A stretch of 64,000 nt of DNA, taken from NCBI GenBank assembly GCA_001897855.1, contig MKUO01000023.1, forward strand, positions 310,001 to 374,000, read 5' to 3'. Every line of letters starts with the position of its first letter. Positions within the stretch are counted from its first letter, which is position 1. This document shows, piece after piece, positions 44,534 to 53,300 of this stretch. The position numbers and the translations under genes are program-made. This DNA is from Bacteroidetes bacterium 43-93. Its GTDB lineage: Bacteria > Bacteroidota > Bacteroidia > Chitinophagales > Chitinophagaceae. The notes under the pieces were generated by a model, which ran no database searches, was not told the DNA's origin, and saw only the letters and a program-made list of their open reading frames with translations.

Positions 44534-45112
44534 GTGACTGATCGCCAGCAAACATATGGTCAGCGTAATCCGGGTATACCAGGTCGGGACGAGCTCCCCG
44601 GCTTGCTACAGGATTGCCTTGCCGGAAGGCGGTCGGCCCAGAAAACCCTATACGAGGCCTACGCTCCTTTTGTGCTCGGTATCATTAAAAGGTATTTATA
44701 TAACCAGGCAGGTGCAGATGAGATATTGAACGATGCATTCTTCCGGATATTTACCCGGATAGATCAGTATGCCTTCAAAGGTTCCTTCGAGGGCTGGATG
44801 CGGAAAATTGTCATTAACCTGGTCACCGACCATTTAAGGCAAAATATAAAACACGAAAGAATCATTCACGACAAGGTAGAAGAATACAATGTTTATGTCG
44901 ATGACTCGGTAAGCAAATTGTCTTACAAAGAATTACTGGCCCTTATCCATCAATTGCCCGACACCCAGAAAGCGGTATTTAATCTATACGTATTCGAAGA
45001 TTGTAGCCATAAAGAAATAGGAGAATATCTAAGCATAACGGAGAACAACAGCAGGTGGTATCTCAATGATGCCCGTAAACGGTTAAAGGAAAAAATAAAT
45101 AACAATATGTAG
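44534..45112 (+). CDS. ECF-type RNA polymerase sigma factor (GTG start)
   Basis: 192 residues, starting at GTG (44534). Sigma region 2 is at about 40-110 (AYAPFVLGIIKRYL, EILNDAFFRIFTRIDQY and GWMRKIVINLVTDHLR). Region 4 is at about 135-190 (LPDTQKAVFNLYVFEDCSHKEIGEYL, read in pieces, with a helix-turn-helix ending NNSRWYLNDARKRL). It has no region 1.1 or 3. It is followed 10 bp later by the inner-membrane-helix plus barrel protein, with which it must be co-transcribed. That partner's short cytoplasmic end could hold this sigma, which is inference from gene order. Confidence 0.9.
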   Translation: MTDRQQTYGQRNPGIPGRDELPGLLQDCLAGRRSAQKTLYEAYAPFVLGIIKRYLYNQAGADEILNDAFFRIFTRIDQYAFKGSFEGWMRKIVINLVTDHLRQNIKHERIIHDKVEEYNVYVDDSVSKLSYKELLALIHQLPDTQKAVFNLYVFEDCSHKEIGEYLSITENNSRWYLNDARKRLKEKINNNM

Positions 45113-45122
45113 TGCAGCGACA

Positions 45123-47342
45123 ATGGAAGAAAACAGGAAACATATCGACAAGCTGTTCCGCGAGGAGTTAGGTAATTATACCGAGACTCCTTCCCCTGCC
45201 GTATGGGAGGCGTTGGAAAAAAGGCTTGATGCCCACTATGCGCCAAAGGTGAAGGCACCTGTACGCTCGTATAGCTGGGTATGGTATGCCCTGGCAGCGG
45301 CAATTGTGGCTATGGTATTGTACTTTGTCTTGTCAGGCGCTGTAAAACGCAGCCATTCCGAATCTCCTGCTATAAACAAGGGAACCGGGTATGCAGACAA
45401 TACAACACCATCTCCTGCTGCTATACAGGATCATGGGCTTTCAAAAGAAGATCATTCAAATGAGCAGGCAACTAAGACAGCTGAAAATAATATAGGCGAC
45501 ACTTCATCAGCCGGTAAATCCAATACTGCTTCTCCGGCCCGCGCACTAAACCCAATGCAACCTAATGCTTTAGTTAATGCATCAGCAAAGGCCACGCATA
45601 CAACTGCTGCTGATCACCATAGTACTACATCCAATAAGCAAGTAATACAAAACAACACGCAAGTGCCGGGAAGTAATGTTGCCAAACATGGTAGGAAGGG
45701 TAAGAAAAGCGCTCCTGGTGGAAATAACAATTCCGTTGCAACAAATAAAAGCGAGGACGCAGGCATCCGGGATAATAGTAAAGATACTCCGCCGAACACT
45801 TCAGAACCATCCTCATCCGGCATTGTCGAAAAGGATAAAACATCTACCGGGGCTACAGCAGCAACAGGTAAAACATCCAACAATGTACAAAGCACCTCAT
45901 CCGCCACACGTGCTAACAACAATCCTGTATCAAAAACACCTGCTTCTAAAAAAGCTGGCGGTAGAAAATACACTTCATCAAAAAAAGAATTAAAAGGTGA
46001 AACTGCCTTAAACGCTCCCGGTGAAATTGAAGCAACCCCCAATAACACAGTTGCAAAAACCGCGAAAAATGTTCCGGGTGCGAAATCGCTAACTGAAAAT
46101 ACCTATTCAGGTGGTAATGCAGCCACTACTAATAAGTCCTCAAAAAACACAGGCAGTAACGTAGCGCGAAAGAAAGCCGGCGGTATCGCCGACAAACCGG
46201 CTAATAGGAATATTACCGCTAAAAAGAGTAGCAGGCCGGCAAATAAAATGACAGATCAGCTACAGGAACCGGATCAGGGGCCGGATGTTTCTTTCGATAA
46301 TACGACAGGGAACAAAAGCAAAAAGGAACAAGAAGTAGCTAAAGCGGAAGAAAAACCAAAGATCGATTGGCAAAAAGGATTTAAGGCCGATGAGGATCGC
46401 GGTATTAAAAAAGTATCCGCGGGCAATGAATCGGGTAACGCGAGTAGCGCAAGTACGCAGGATGGCAGTGATAAAGTGGCACAATCCGGTGGCGGCGGTG
46501 CTGCTGCAGGCTATGGCGAAAAGGAAAAAAAGAAGAAAAAAGACAGATCAGAAACGAGTAAAAAACCTTTCGATTTCGGGGCTAAGCTGGGCTTCGAAAA
46601 AGGTTTTGGTTCCTACCAGGCCAATAAGTTGGTATTGGCCCCTTACTTACAATTCAGGATCGCTTCCAATATTTCCGTCATCGCACAGCCTACCGTCAAA
46701 TATGCTATGATCAATAAGAACGTACTCGACGATCCGCAATCTTATTATCGCACCGGCAGCTCTTCATTAGATAGTAACCATACTATAAAAACAGCCCCCG
46801 ATTCATTTGCTACAGATACTATCAGCCGCAGGTATTATCTACATCAAAGCCATGATTCAATAGTGGTAACCCGCTCTATAAAACAGAAGAGCTATATAGA
46901 ATTTGAATTGCCTATACTACTACAATTCAAAGTAAGCAAAAGCTTCTCACCCTACCTCGGTGTTACAATGAACTACAGTACCATTGTCAACTCTGCAGAC
47001 GATCAAAAAACTTATTCCGGCATTACCCGCAACGATTCTGTCATCTATGCTCCTGTATCGGTAAATGCGCCAGCCCCTGCTAAACCCAATCCCGGAAGTA
47101 GTTTCCAATACAACGGTACGCCGTTCAGCCAGTACACGCCCGGCCCCTCATCAGCCCCATCAAGTATGTTTAGGTTCAGCTACTCTGTAGGTTTCAACTA
47201 CCTGGTCAATAACAGGTTGTTCTTTGATCTCATGTACACCAAAACATTCAGCAGCCTTACCGGCATACAGGATACGCGCATCAGGGAGATATACAACCAG
47301 GGTTATCTGCGCCTCAGCGTTGGTTATCGTCTCGGTAAATAA
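45123..47342 (+). CDS. Single-helix protein with long linker and outer-membrane barrel, paired with ECF sigma
   Basis: 739 residues in four parts. A 50-residue cytoplasmic part holds the helix FREELGNYTETPSPAVWEAL. A transmembrane helix spans 51-73. A disordered linker of about 400 residues (80-478) is rich in Ser, Thr, Asn, Lys and Ala. A C-terminal beta-barrel (480-739) begins FDFGAKLGFEKGFGSYQ and ends in YLRLSVGYRLG. No cleavable signal peptide is present, so the inner-membrane helix and outer-membrane barrel should exist in the same chain. Such a protein could pass envelope status to the sigma factor encoded just before it; this is a hypothesis. Short helix-plus-barrel proteins next to sigma genes are seen in related bacteria. 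Confidence 0.75.
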   Translation: MEENRKHIDKLFREELGNYTETPSPAVWEALEKRLDAHYAPKVKAPVRSYSWVWYALAAAIVAMVLYFVLSGAVKRSHSESPAINKGTGYADNTTPSPAAIQDHGLSKEDHSNEQATKTAENNIGDTSSAGKSNTASPARALNPMQPNALVNASAKATHTTAADHHSTTSNKQVIQNNTQVPGSNVAKHGRKGKKSAPGGNNNSVATNKSEDAGIRDNSKDTPPNTSEPSSSGIVEKDKTSTGATAATGKTSNNVQSTSSATRANNNPVSKTPASKKAGGRKYTSSKKELKGETALNAPGEIEATPNNTVAKTAKNVPGAKSLTENTYSGGNAATTNKSSKNTGSNVARKKAGGIADKPANRNITAKKSSRPANKMTDQLQEPDQGPDVSFDNTTGNKSKKEQEVAKAEEKPKIDWQKGFKADEDRGIKKVSAGNESGNASSASTQDGSDKVAQSGGGGAAAGYGEKEKKKKKDRSETSKKPFDFGAKLGFEKGFGSYQANKLVLAPYLQFRIASNISVIAQPTVKYAMINKNVLDDPQSYYRTGSSSLDSNHTIKTAPDSFATDTISRRYYLHQSHDSIVVTRSIKQKSYIEFELPILLQFKVSKSFSPYLGVTMNYSTIVNSADDQKTYSGITRNDSVIYAPVSVNAPAPAKPNPGSSFQYNGTPFSQYTPGPSSAPSSMFRFSYSVGFNYLVNNRLFFDLMYTKTFSSLTGIQDTRIREIYNQGYLRLSVGYRLGK

Positions 47343-47404
47343 TGGAACTAACGTTTGGCTTGTTTTCGCCGTCTGTTATAGTGTTGGCGATTATCATATA
47401 TAGT

Positions 47405-47441
47405 AACTGTCCTGCTTTATAGCCGGGCAGTTTATTTTTTT
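47405..47441 (+). terminator. Intrinsic terminator of the sigma/barrel operon
   Basis: An 11-bp stem (AACTGTCCTGC / GCCGGGCAGTT) with one mismatch and one G-T pair has a TTTATA loop and is followed by TTATTTTTTT. It reaches into the last codons of the convergent GH3 gene. Confidence 0.7.
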
Positions 47442-48931
47442 ATGAAAGCAGCCATCCCGTCGGCTATAGTACGGTCATTGCTTAGGCGGGGCACTTTATT
47501 TTGCCCGCCCAGCTTGCCAAGAGATCGCATATAAGATATAAATGCATTCTTCTCCATGCTGCGTATCTTCAGCGGTTGTAATATGTTCCCTGTTATCAGG
47601 TCGTTGTAGTAAATGTTCTTATGCCGCAGGGCATTGTCCACACGCTCGGCAAATGCTTTCATATTATCGGGCTGATGCTCAAATTCTACAAACCATTCAT
47701 GGTAGGGTAATTCTCCTGTAGTTTGTATCATCGGTGCTACGGTAAACTCTACGATGTGCGTATTAAACTCCCTGGCAGCCTGCAGCAATGCATGTTCCAC
47801 TTCTTCTCCAATCACATGCTCGCCAAAGGCAGATATATAATGTTTGATACGCCCCGTTACTACCAGCCTGTATGGGTCGGTACTTACAAAGCGTACGGTG
47901 TCGCCTATATTATATCCCCAAAGGCCGGCATTGCTGTTAATGATAAGCGCATAGTTCTCTCCAACTTTTACATCAGTGAGCGATAAGCGGGTAGGGTTAT
48001 CATTGAATATTTCACCCGCAGGGATAAATTCAAAGAAGATGCCCGAATTGCTGTTTAGCAATAGTCCCTCTTGGTCCAGCGTATCCTGGAAGGCAAAGAA
48101 TCCCTCTGATGCGGGGAATGTTTCAATAGTATCTACGTGCCCGCCCAGGCTTTCCATCAGCTTGGTTCTGTAGGGCTCAAAGTTTACACCCCCGTGTACC
48201 AGCACCTGCAGGTTGGGAAACAGCTCTTTTATTTTCTTGCCATCACTGCGTTCGCTCAGCCAGTCAAAATACATCTGCATCCACGGCGGTATGCCGCTGA
48301 TGAGGGTCATATCTTTATTAATTGTCTCTTCAACAATTTTGCCCAGCTTTTCTTCCCAGTCTTCTATGCAATTGGTTTCGTATGATGGCAGCTGGTTGCC
48401 GCGCAGGTACCCCGGTATATAATGGTTCACGATACCACTCAGCCTGCCTGTGGGTATGCCACCTACTCGTTCCAGCACCGGAGAGCCAGAAAGAAAGATC
48501 ATCTTGCCATCGGCAAACGAACTGTTACCGCTTTCTGCCATATAGCAGAGCAGCGCATTGCGCGCAGTATCTATATGATTGGATATGGAATCTTTACTAA
48601 TGGGTATATATTTTGCGCCGCTCGTCGTGCCCGATGTTTTTGCAAAGTAGATGGGCTTGCCTCTCCATAGCACGTTCTGCTGCCCTTCTTTTATTTGGTC
48701 TATATAGGGGCGTATCCCTTCATAATCTTTTATAGGTACTGCAGCTTTATATTCTTCGTATGTCTTTACATCCTTTAGCTGGTGATCTTTCCCAAAGACA
48801 GTCCCGGCGCCGGTTTTCAGCAGCTGCTGTAATATAGACTGCTGGTCTGTCACTGCCGTAGCCATACCTTTGCGTATGCGTGAATGCACAATAGAGGCAT
48901 ATGGTCGGGCTAGGAAAGATTTTATCTTCAT
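47432..48931 (-). CDS. GH3-family acyl-adenylating protein
   Basis: 499 residues. GH3 proteins of plants conjugate amino acids to hormone acids by way of acyl-adenylates; bacterial members have no settled role. The ATP-binding motif is AKTSGTTSGAKYIPIS (about 93-108). The second family segment is LVHGGVNFEPY, then TFPASEGFFAFQD (adenylate-forming motif). The C-terminal half has VVTGRIKHYISAFGEHVIG, the hinge of the GH3 fold. It is cytoplasmic and monocistronic. A -7 box TAAGTTTG lies 4 nt upstream of the ATG. Confidence 0.9.
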   Translation of the reverse strand: MKIKSFLARPYASIVHSRIRKGMATAVTDQQSILQQLLKTGAGTVFGKDHQLKDVKTYEEYKAAVPIKDYEGIRPYIDQIKEGQQNVLWRGKPIYFAKTSGTTSGAKYIPISKDSISNHIDTARNALLCYMAESGNSSFADGKMIFLSGSPVLERVGGIPTGRLSGIVNHYIPGYLRGNQLPSYETNCIEDWEEKLGKIVEETINKDMTLISGIPPWMQMYFDWLSERSDGKKIKELFPNLQVLVHGGVNFEPYRTKLMESLGGHVDTIETFPASEGFFAFQDTLDQEGLLLNSNSGIFFEFIPAGEIFNDNPTRLSLTDVKVGENYALIINSNAGLWGYNIGDTVRFVSTDPYRLVVTGRIKHYISAFGEHVIGEEVEHALLQAAREFNTHIVEFTVAPMIQTTGELPYHEWFVEFEHQPDNMKAFAERVDNALRHKNIYYNDLITGNILQPLKIRSMEKNAFISYMRSLGKLGGQNKVPRLSNDRTIADGMAAFIKK

Positions 48932-48935
48932 CAGG

Positions 48936-48943
48936 CAAACTTA
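48936..48943 (-). promoter_or_regulatory. -7 box of the GH3-family gene, next to the start codon
   Basis: TAAGTTTG on the minus strand matches TAnnTTTG with 4 nt to the ATG at 48931, which implies a leaderless mRNA. Confidence 0.5.
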
Positions 48944-49052
48944 GGGCGACAAAAATACGATTATAGAAACAGCTTTGCAGATAAATTAGCGGATAACAAA
49001 TGCCCTTTTGTTTATATAAAATAGGGTTATTCGGACAGATTACAAAAAAATA

Positions 49053-49085
49053 TTTGCTTATGACGTAAAAAATGCGTTAACTTTG
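49053..49085 (+). promoter_or_regulatory. Promoter of the rplU operon (-33 and -7 boxes)
   Basis: TTTG (49053-49056), a 21-nt spacer and TAACTTTG (49078-49085) match the Bacteroidota -33/-7 consensus. The rplU ATG follows 23 nt later. Confidence 0.65.
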
Positions 49086-49108
49086 CGCGAAATATTTAAG
49101 GAATAGTC

Positions 49109-49405
49109 ATGTTTGCGATTGTTAATATAGCTGGTCAGCAATTTAAGGTAAGGAAAGATGATGAACTGTTTGTTCACCGTCTCGAAGGTAACGCTGGCGA
49201 TAAAGTTGAATTCTCTGAAGTTCTGATGACTTCTGATAACAACAATATTAAATTCTCTAATTCGGTAAAAGTACAAGCTGAAATAGTGGACCACCTGAAA
49301 GGTGATAAAGTGATCGTGTTCAAAAAGAACCGCCGCAAAGGATATCAGAAAAGTAATGGTCACCGTCAATACCTGACGAAGATCAAAATAAATGATATCG
49401 CCTAA
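49109..49405 (+). CDS. rplU: 50S ribosomal protein bL21
   Basis: 98 residues, with the family start MFAIVNIAGQQFKVRKDDEL and the conserved end FKKNRRKGYQKSNGHRQYLT (about 71-90). It binds 23S rRNA. It is followed by rpmA, the usual pairing, with a 57-bp gap. A well-formed -33/-7 promoter lies just upstream, so this is the operon head. Confidence 0.97.
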   Translation: MFAIVNIAGQQFKVRKDDELFVHRLEGNAGDKVEFSEVLMTSDNNNIKFSNSVKVQAEIVDHLKGDKVIVFKKNRRKGYQKSNGHRQYLTKIKINDIA

Positions 49406-49462
49406 TCAGGGGTATTGTATAATTAATTTTTTTAGTAAATTCGTAAATAGTAGCATAAGAAA

Positions 49463-49732
49463 ATGGCACATAAAAAAGGTGAAGGTAGTGTAAAGAATAA
49501 CCGGGACTCGCAAAGCAAACGCCTGGGAGTTAAAATATTTGGTGGCCAGCCTGCAATCGCCGGTAATATTATAGTACGTCAGCGTGGTACAGTTTATCAT
49601 CCCGGTACTAATGTAGGCCTGGGTAGAGATTTTACAATATTTGCTTTAAAAGATGGCGTAGTAGAGTTCCGCAAGACTCGTACTAAGACATTGATATCAG
49701 TGAAAGAATTTTCAGCTACTGCCGAGGCCTAA
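49463..49732 (+). CDS. rpmA: 50S ribosomal protein bL27
   Basis: 89 residues, with the typical [22 protein letters not shown] and [17 protein letters not shown]. The N-terminus reaches the peptidyl-transferase centre. No extra N-terminal propeptide of the kind cleaved in some Firmicutes is present. It is followed 58 bp later by the H1-like repeat gene. Confidence 0.97.
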   Translation: MAHKKGEGSVKNNRDSQSKRLGVKIFGGQPAIAGNIIVRQRGTVYHPGTNVGLGRDFTIFALKDGVVEFRKTRTKTLISVKEFSATAEA

Positions 49733-49790
49733 CCCCCTCGGCAGTTTGCCATAAAAAAGGTTTTTGTTTAACCCTTAAATTCACAAAACA

Positions 49791-50063
49791 ATGGCAACAG
49801 CAAAAAAAGCAGCTCCTAAAAAAGCAGCTGCAAAAAAAGCGGCTCCTAAAAAGGCAGCAGCAAAAAAAGCGGCTCCTAAAAAGGCAGCAGCAAAAAAAGC
49901 AGCTCCTAAAAAAGCTGCAGCTAAGAAAGCAGCTCCTAAAAAGGCAGCTGCGCCAAAAAAAGCGGCTCCTAAAAAAGCAGCTGCACCAAAGAAAAATGCC
50001 GCTCCTAAAAAGGCAGCAGCAAAAAATGCAGCCCCTAAGAAGGCAGCCGCTAAAAAGAAGTAA
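49791..50063 (+). CDS. Histone H1-like Lys/Ala/Pro repeat protein
   Basis: 90 residues made almost only of Lys, Ala and Pro: alternating KKAAPKK and KKAAAKK units in about 9 copies, with two AAPKKNA/APKK variants near the end. It resembles the bacterial H1/Hc1-like and AlgP-like tails that bind DNA by charge. There is no globular domain. The DNA itself is a degenerate tandem repeat (15- and 30-bp periods), so copy number may vary between strains. It follows rpmA and may be co-transcribed, but has its own terminator. Confidence 0.8.
   Translation: MATAKKAAPKKAAAKKAAPKKAAAKKAAPKKAAAKKAAPKKAAAKKAAPKKAAAPKKAAPKKAAAPKKNAAPKKAAAKNAAPKKAAAKKK
49795..50055 (+). repeat. Degenerate tandem repeat encoding the Lys/Ala/Pro protein
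   Basis: The coding sequence consists of near-identical units (GCAGCTCCTAAAAAA and GCAGCAGCAAAAAAA types, 15 bp each, often paired into 30 bp). Unit copies differ at wobble positions. Slippage would change length in frame. Confidence 0.8.
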
Positions 50064-50082
50064 TTTATTTTTAGCAAGTTTT

Positions 50083-50116
50083 AAAAAGAGACTGTTTCCA
50101 AACAGTCTCTTTTTTT
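50083..50116 (+). terminator. Intrinsic terminator after the H1-like gene
   Basis: AAAAAGAGACTGTT pairs with AACAGTCTCTTTTT (14 bp), with a TCCA loop and more T following. It starts 20 bp after the stop. Confidence 0.92.
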
Positions 50117-50241
50117 ATTGCCTGGTTAACAATATTTTATCATTCCATCCTGTGGAAAATCCGGTACCCCGCATCTTATTCATACAGCAGCTTTTTCTGT
50201 TTGCGTATTATTTAAACTAAGTTTGCACCTTAAAATCAGGA

Positions 50242-50496
50242 ATGATGGATTACGAAGAGCGTAATATGAGAAATAAAGGATATGGCCGCTTTCGTGCATT
50301 ATTGCACTTGAGCATGGGCGTCTTTTATATCCTTATTGGCATTGTCGTATTTAATATGCGGAGCTTCGGACAAATAGAACTTTCAACGCCCGTAGCTATC
50401 GGGCTTGGCATCTTCTTTATACTCTACGGGGTCTTTCGCATCTGGCGTGGCTGGGCAGATAATAAGATCATGAATAGCGAGCGTAAACGCCCCTGA
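50242..50496 (+). CDS. Small two-helix membrane protein
   Basis: 84 residues. Two hydrophobic helices (about 23-41 LLHLSMGVFYILIGIVVFN and 51-68 VAIGLGIFFILYGVFRI) have a short loop between them and charged ends. No motif is recognised. A -7-like TAAGTTTG (50218-50225) lies 16 nt before the ATG, so it is probably monocistronic with its own promoter. Function is unknown. Confidence 0.65.
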   Translation: MMDYEERNMRNKGYGRFRALLHLSMGVFYILIGIVVFNMRSFGQIELSTPVAIGLGIFFILYGVFRIWRGWADNKIMNSERKRP

Positions 50497-50587
50497 TTTT
50501 ACATTAGTCTGACGCTGCTGTTAAATTAATTACAACATTTCGCGCAGGCATTCGTTTTTTTAAAATATTGACTAAAATTGCACCCCG

Positions 50588-51493
50588 ATGCAAACTTTCA
50601 AAAATATTTGTACGGCAGCAGCTTTTTCTCTTGTGCTGGCATCTTGCGGAAACAATAATGTGAAGCAACCTACAGATACGCTATCATCAGGCAATATTAC
50701 TATAAGTGTAGATGAAACGTATAAGCCCATCATACAGCAAGAGCTGAAGGTGTTTGATAGCAGCTTCCCAGAGGCGCATATCAATGTGCAGTATAAGCCC
50801 GAAAGCGAGTGTATCAAAGATTTCATGAATGATAGCGTAAAGCTGATACTCGTTACCAGGGATCTTTCTGCAGAAGAGAAGAAGGCATTGGAATCAAAAA
50901 AGGTGGTACCTACATCTTTAGCAGTGGCTAAGGATGCAGTAGCTGTCCTGGTAAACAATAGCAGCGCAGATTCTGTGCTCAGTATGGCAAGGCTCAGGGG
51001 TATCGTATCGGGCCAGTATGGTGCAGATTATACAGTTGTGTTCGATAACCAGGGCTCCAGCACGGTAAGGTATATGATGGATTCCATCATACCGGGCCAA
51101 AAGCTGGGTACTAATGTATTTGCCGCGAAGGGTAACGATTCTGTTATCGCTTATGTAGCCCGCAATCCTAAAGCCATTGGTTTTGTAGGGGTTAGTTATA
51201 CCAGTGATGATGCCGATCCGGAAGGGATAGCATTTATTAAAAATGTAAAGGTGGCCGCTATCTACAACGATAATAAAAAGAAGGAATATCAGCCTTACCA
51301 GGCATTCATTGCCCCGAACGATTATTTGCTGACGCGCAATTTGTATTGCATTCACAAAGAAACCTATCCGGGGCTTGCAACAGGCTTTCTCAACTTCCTG
51401 AGCAAGGAAAGAGGCCAGCTGATATTCAAACAGGCAAGGTTATTCCCTTTGCGTAGCAATATCATTTTTCGCGAGGCAGAGGTAAATAAATAA
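50588..51493 (+). CDS. PstS-like phosphate-binding lipoprotein
   Basis: 301 residues. The signal peptide (AAAFSLVLASC) ends in a lipobox Cys at about 21. The periplasmic-binding fold has NITISVDETYKPIIQQEL at the N-terminus and VFDNQGSSTVRYMMDSI plus YVARNPKAIGFVGVSY in the middle, as in PstS-type and related substrate-binding proteins of Bacteroidota. The bound ligand (phosphate or other) is not proven. It is followed 61 bp later by a TPR protein; in many Bacteroidota this pair follows exbB-exbD-tonB genes, which are absent here. Confidence 0.8.
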   Translation: MQTFKNICTAAAFSLVLASCGNNNVKQPTDTLSSGNITISVDETYKPIIQQELKVFDSSFPEAHINVQYKPESECIKDFMNDSVKLILVTRDLSAEEKKALESKKVVPTSLAVAKDAVAVLVNNSSADSVLSMARLRGIVSGQYGADYTVVFDNQGSSTVRYMMDSIIPGQKLGTNVFAAKGNDSVIAYVARNPKAIGFVGVSYTSDDADPEGIAFIKNVKVAAIYNDNKKKEYQPYQAFIAPNDYLLTRNLYCIHKETYPGLATGFLNFLSKERGQLIFKQARLFPLRSNIIFREAEVNK

Positions 51494-51554
51494 TTGGTTT
51501 AACCGTCTAAAACAAATTTATTATAGACATAGCATTACGCTAAATCAGTATTAA

Positions 51555-53138
51555 ATGAATATGAAACAACCGATCGTAATCATGGCTGCCATGTCGCTTG
51601 CAATAGGCGTCAAGGCACAGAGCGTGGATGAGGGCATCAAGATGTACAATTATGAACGCTACCAGAGTGCTAAGAAAATATTAGGGCCGCTGGCAGGTAC
51701 CAACCCACTGGCAAACTATTACCTTGGTTTGTCGGAACTGCAAATGGGCAACAAAGATGTTGCGAAGGCTATTTTTATGAAACAGCCCGATAATAACCCG
51801 AATGCAAGTGGGCTAGCACGTGTCAGCTTTATAGAAGGCAACGCTAATGATGGTATGGCCAAAGCAAAAGCTATTGCTGATAAAGCTAAAAGAAAAGATT
51901 GGGAACCATTTAGGTATGCTGCAGATGCCATCACCTATACCAATGGTGGTAATGTGCAGCAGGCGATAGACTGGTATAAATCTGCGCTGAATGTATATGA
52001 CGATCTGTCCACACATATTTCCCTGGGCGATGCTTATCAAAAGCTTCCCGGCGGTGGTGGTGAGGCCATGACCAACTACGAAAAAGTGGTAGATAAGGAT
52101 CCTAAAAACTCATTGGCATATTCCCGCATCGGTAAGCTGTGGTACGAGGCTAAAAACTATAAGCTGGCTTTGGAAAACTGGGAAAAAGCGCAGGAAGCAG
52201 ATCCAAACAACCCGCTACCTTACCGCGACCTCGCTAATGCTTACACTTATGTTGGTAAGTATGATCTTGCCAAGAAGAATGCTGATAAATACATGGAGCT
52301 GTCTGATAAAACAGACGAAGACCTGGATAATTATGTAAGCATCCTCTTTTTGTCAAAGAGTTATAAAGAAGCTATTGAAAATACCAACCAGCTTATTGGT
52401 AAGGGTAAAACAAGCCCAAGATATTATGGGATCCTCGGCTTCAGTTATTTTGGATTAGGTGATTCTGCAAATGCGCTGAAAAATGCCGCTATTTACATGG
52501 AAAAGCAGGATCCTGCTAAGATCACTCCCGACGATAACAGGAAGTATGCAGGTATATTATTGGCAAATGGTAGAATGGACGAAGCAAACAAATATTTACA
52601 ACGTGCTGTAAGTCTTGACTCTTCTGCAAATAAGGCAGATGCCTACCGCGAAAACGGAGACTTGCTGCGCGAATCAAGAGAATGGCTGCTGGCTGCAGAT
52701 TGGTACGAAAGGATCGTACTGGAATATCCTGACAAGGCTACTGCTAACGACTATTTCTATGCTGCTTTCTGCCGCTACTATGGCCGCGATTACGAAAAAG
52801 CTGCCCAGGGTTTTGCTAAAATGAGGGATAAATATCCCGGCGAACCTTCACCTATCTACTGGCAGGGCCGCGCTGCCGCTGCTATAGATAATGAAGCTAA
52901 GAGCGGTTTGGCGGCACCCTTCTATGAAGAATGGCTGGGTCTGAAAACACCAGACTCTTATGTGAGGAAAAACAACGACCTGATGCAGGCTTATCTTTAT
53001 ATGTTGCTGTATGGATATAATAAAAACGACAATGCTATGATGGATAAGTATGGTGAGTTGTTAAGGGCTATTGACCCTAACAATGCTACACTGAAGCAAA
53101 TAGACGATATCCGCAAAAGCAGGAAAAAAGCAAAATAG
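51555..53138 (+). CDS. Secreted TPR protein downstream of the PstS-like gene
   Basis: 527 residues with a signal peptide (MKQPIVIMAAMSLAIGVKAQ). About ten TPRs follow, for example DLSTHISLGDAYQKLPGGGGEA, SLAYSRIGKLWYEAKNYKLA and PLPYRDLANAYTYVGKYDLA. It probably acts in the periplasm with the neighbouring PstS-like lipoprotein; the two are likely co-transcribed. The partner is unknown. The second start codon (ATG at 51561) is equally possible because both precede the signal peptide. Confidence 0.85.
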   Translation: MNMKQPIVIMAAMSLAIGVKAQSVDEGIKMYNYERYQSAKKILGPLAGTNPLANYYLGLSELQMGNKDVAKAIFMKQPDNNPNASGLARVSFIEGNANDGMAKAKAIADKAKRKDWEPFRYAADAITYTNGGNVQQAIDWYKSALNVYDDLSTHISLGDAYQKLPGGGGEAMTNYEKVVDKDPKNSLAYSRIGKLWYEAKNYKLALENWEKAQEADPNNPLPYRDLANAYTYVGKYDLAKKNADKYMELSDKTDEDLDNYVSILFLSKSYKEAIENTNQLIGKGKTSPRYYGILGFSYFGLGDSANALKNAAIYMEKQDPAKITPDDNRKYAGILLANGRMDEANKYLQRAVSLDSSANKADAYRENGDLLRESREWLLAADWYERIVLEYPDKATANDYFYAAFCRYYGRDYEKAAQGFAKMRDKYPGEPSPIYWQGRAAAAIDNEAKSGLAAPFYEEWLGLKTPDSYVRKNNDLMQAYLYMLLYGYNKNDNAMMDKYGELLRAIDPNNATLKQIDDIRKSRKKAK

Positions 53139-53161
53139 TATAAGCTATTTATAATATACGG

Positions 53162-53196
53162 GAAGCAGCGCTTTTAGCGTTGCTTCTTCATTTTAG
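53162..53196 (+). terminator. Intrinsic terminator after the TPR gene
   Basis: GAAGCAGCGCT / AGCGTTGCTTC stem (11 bp with one G-T pair), TTT loop, then TTCATTTTAG. Confidence 0.75.
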
Positions 53197-53216
53197 ATAA
53201 AAAACATTATTTCTTA

Positions 53217-53248
53217 TTTGGTTGCATCAGGTATATGGCTTACCTTTG
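53217..53248 (+). promoter_or_regulatory. Promoter of rpmH-rnpA-yidD (-33 and -7 boxes)
   Basis: TTTG (53217-53220), a 20-nt spacer and TACCTTTG (53241-53248) are the best Bacteroidota promoter in the window. The rpmH ATG is 52 nt downstream, so this operon has a real leader. Confidence 0.7.
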
Positions 53249-53300
53249 CACTCCTTAATTAAAGTTTTAGTGCCCGGGTAGGGACAAAAAGTATAAGATT

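Noticed and set aside
45614-46048. Long minus-strand frame opposite the linker of the barrel protein
   Set aside because: It has no start context, the composition is a shadow of Ser/Thr/Asn-rich codons, and the plus strand is supported by the sigma operon and a terminator.
49781-50077. Minus-strand open frame of alternating Ala/Phe-type residues over the H1-like gene
   Set aside because: It is the mirror of a Lys/Ala/Pro repeat: AAA/AAG and GCA codons read backwards give TTT and TGC-type codons with no stops. It has no independent support and shares the repeat period.
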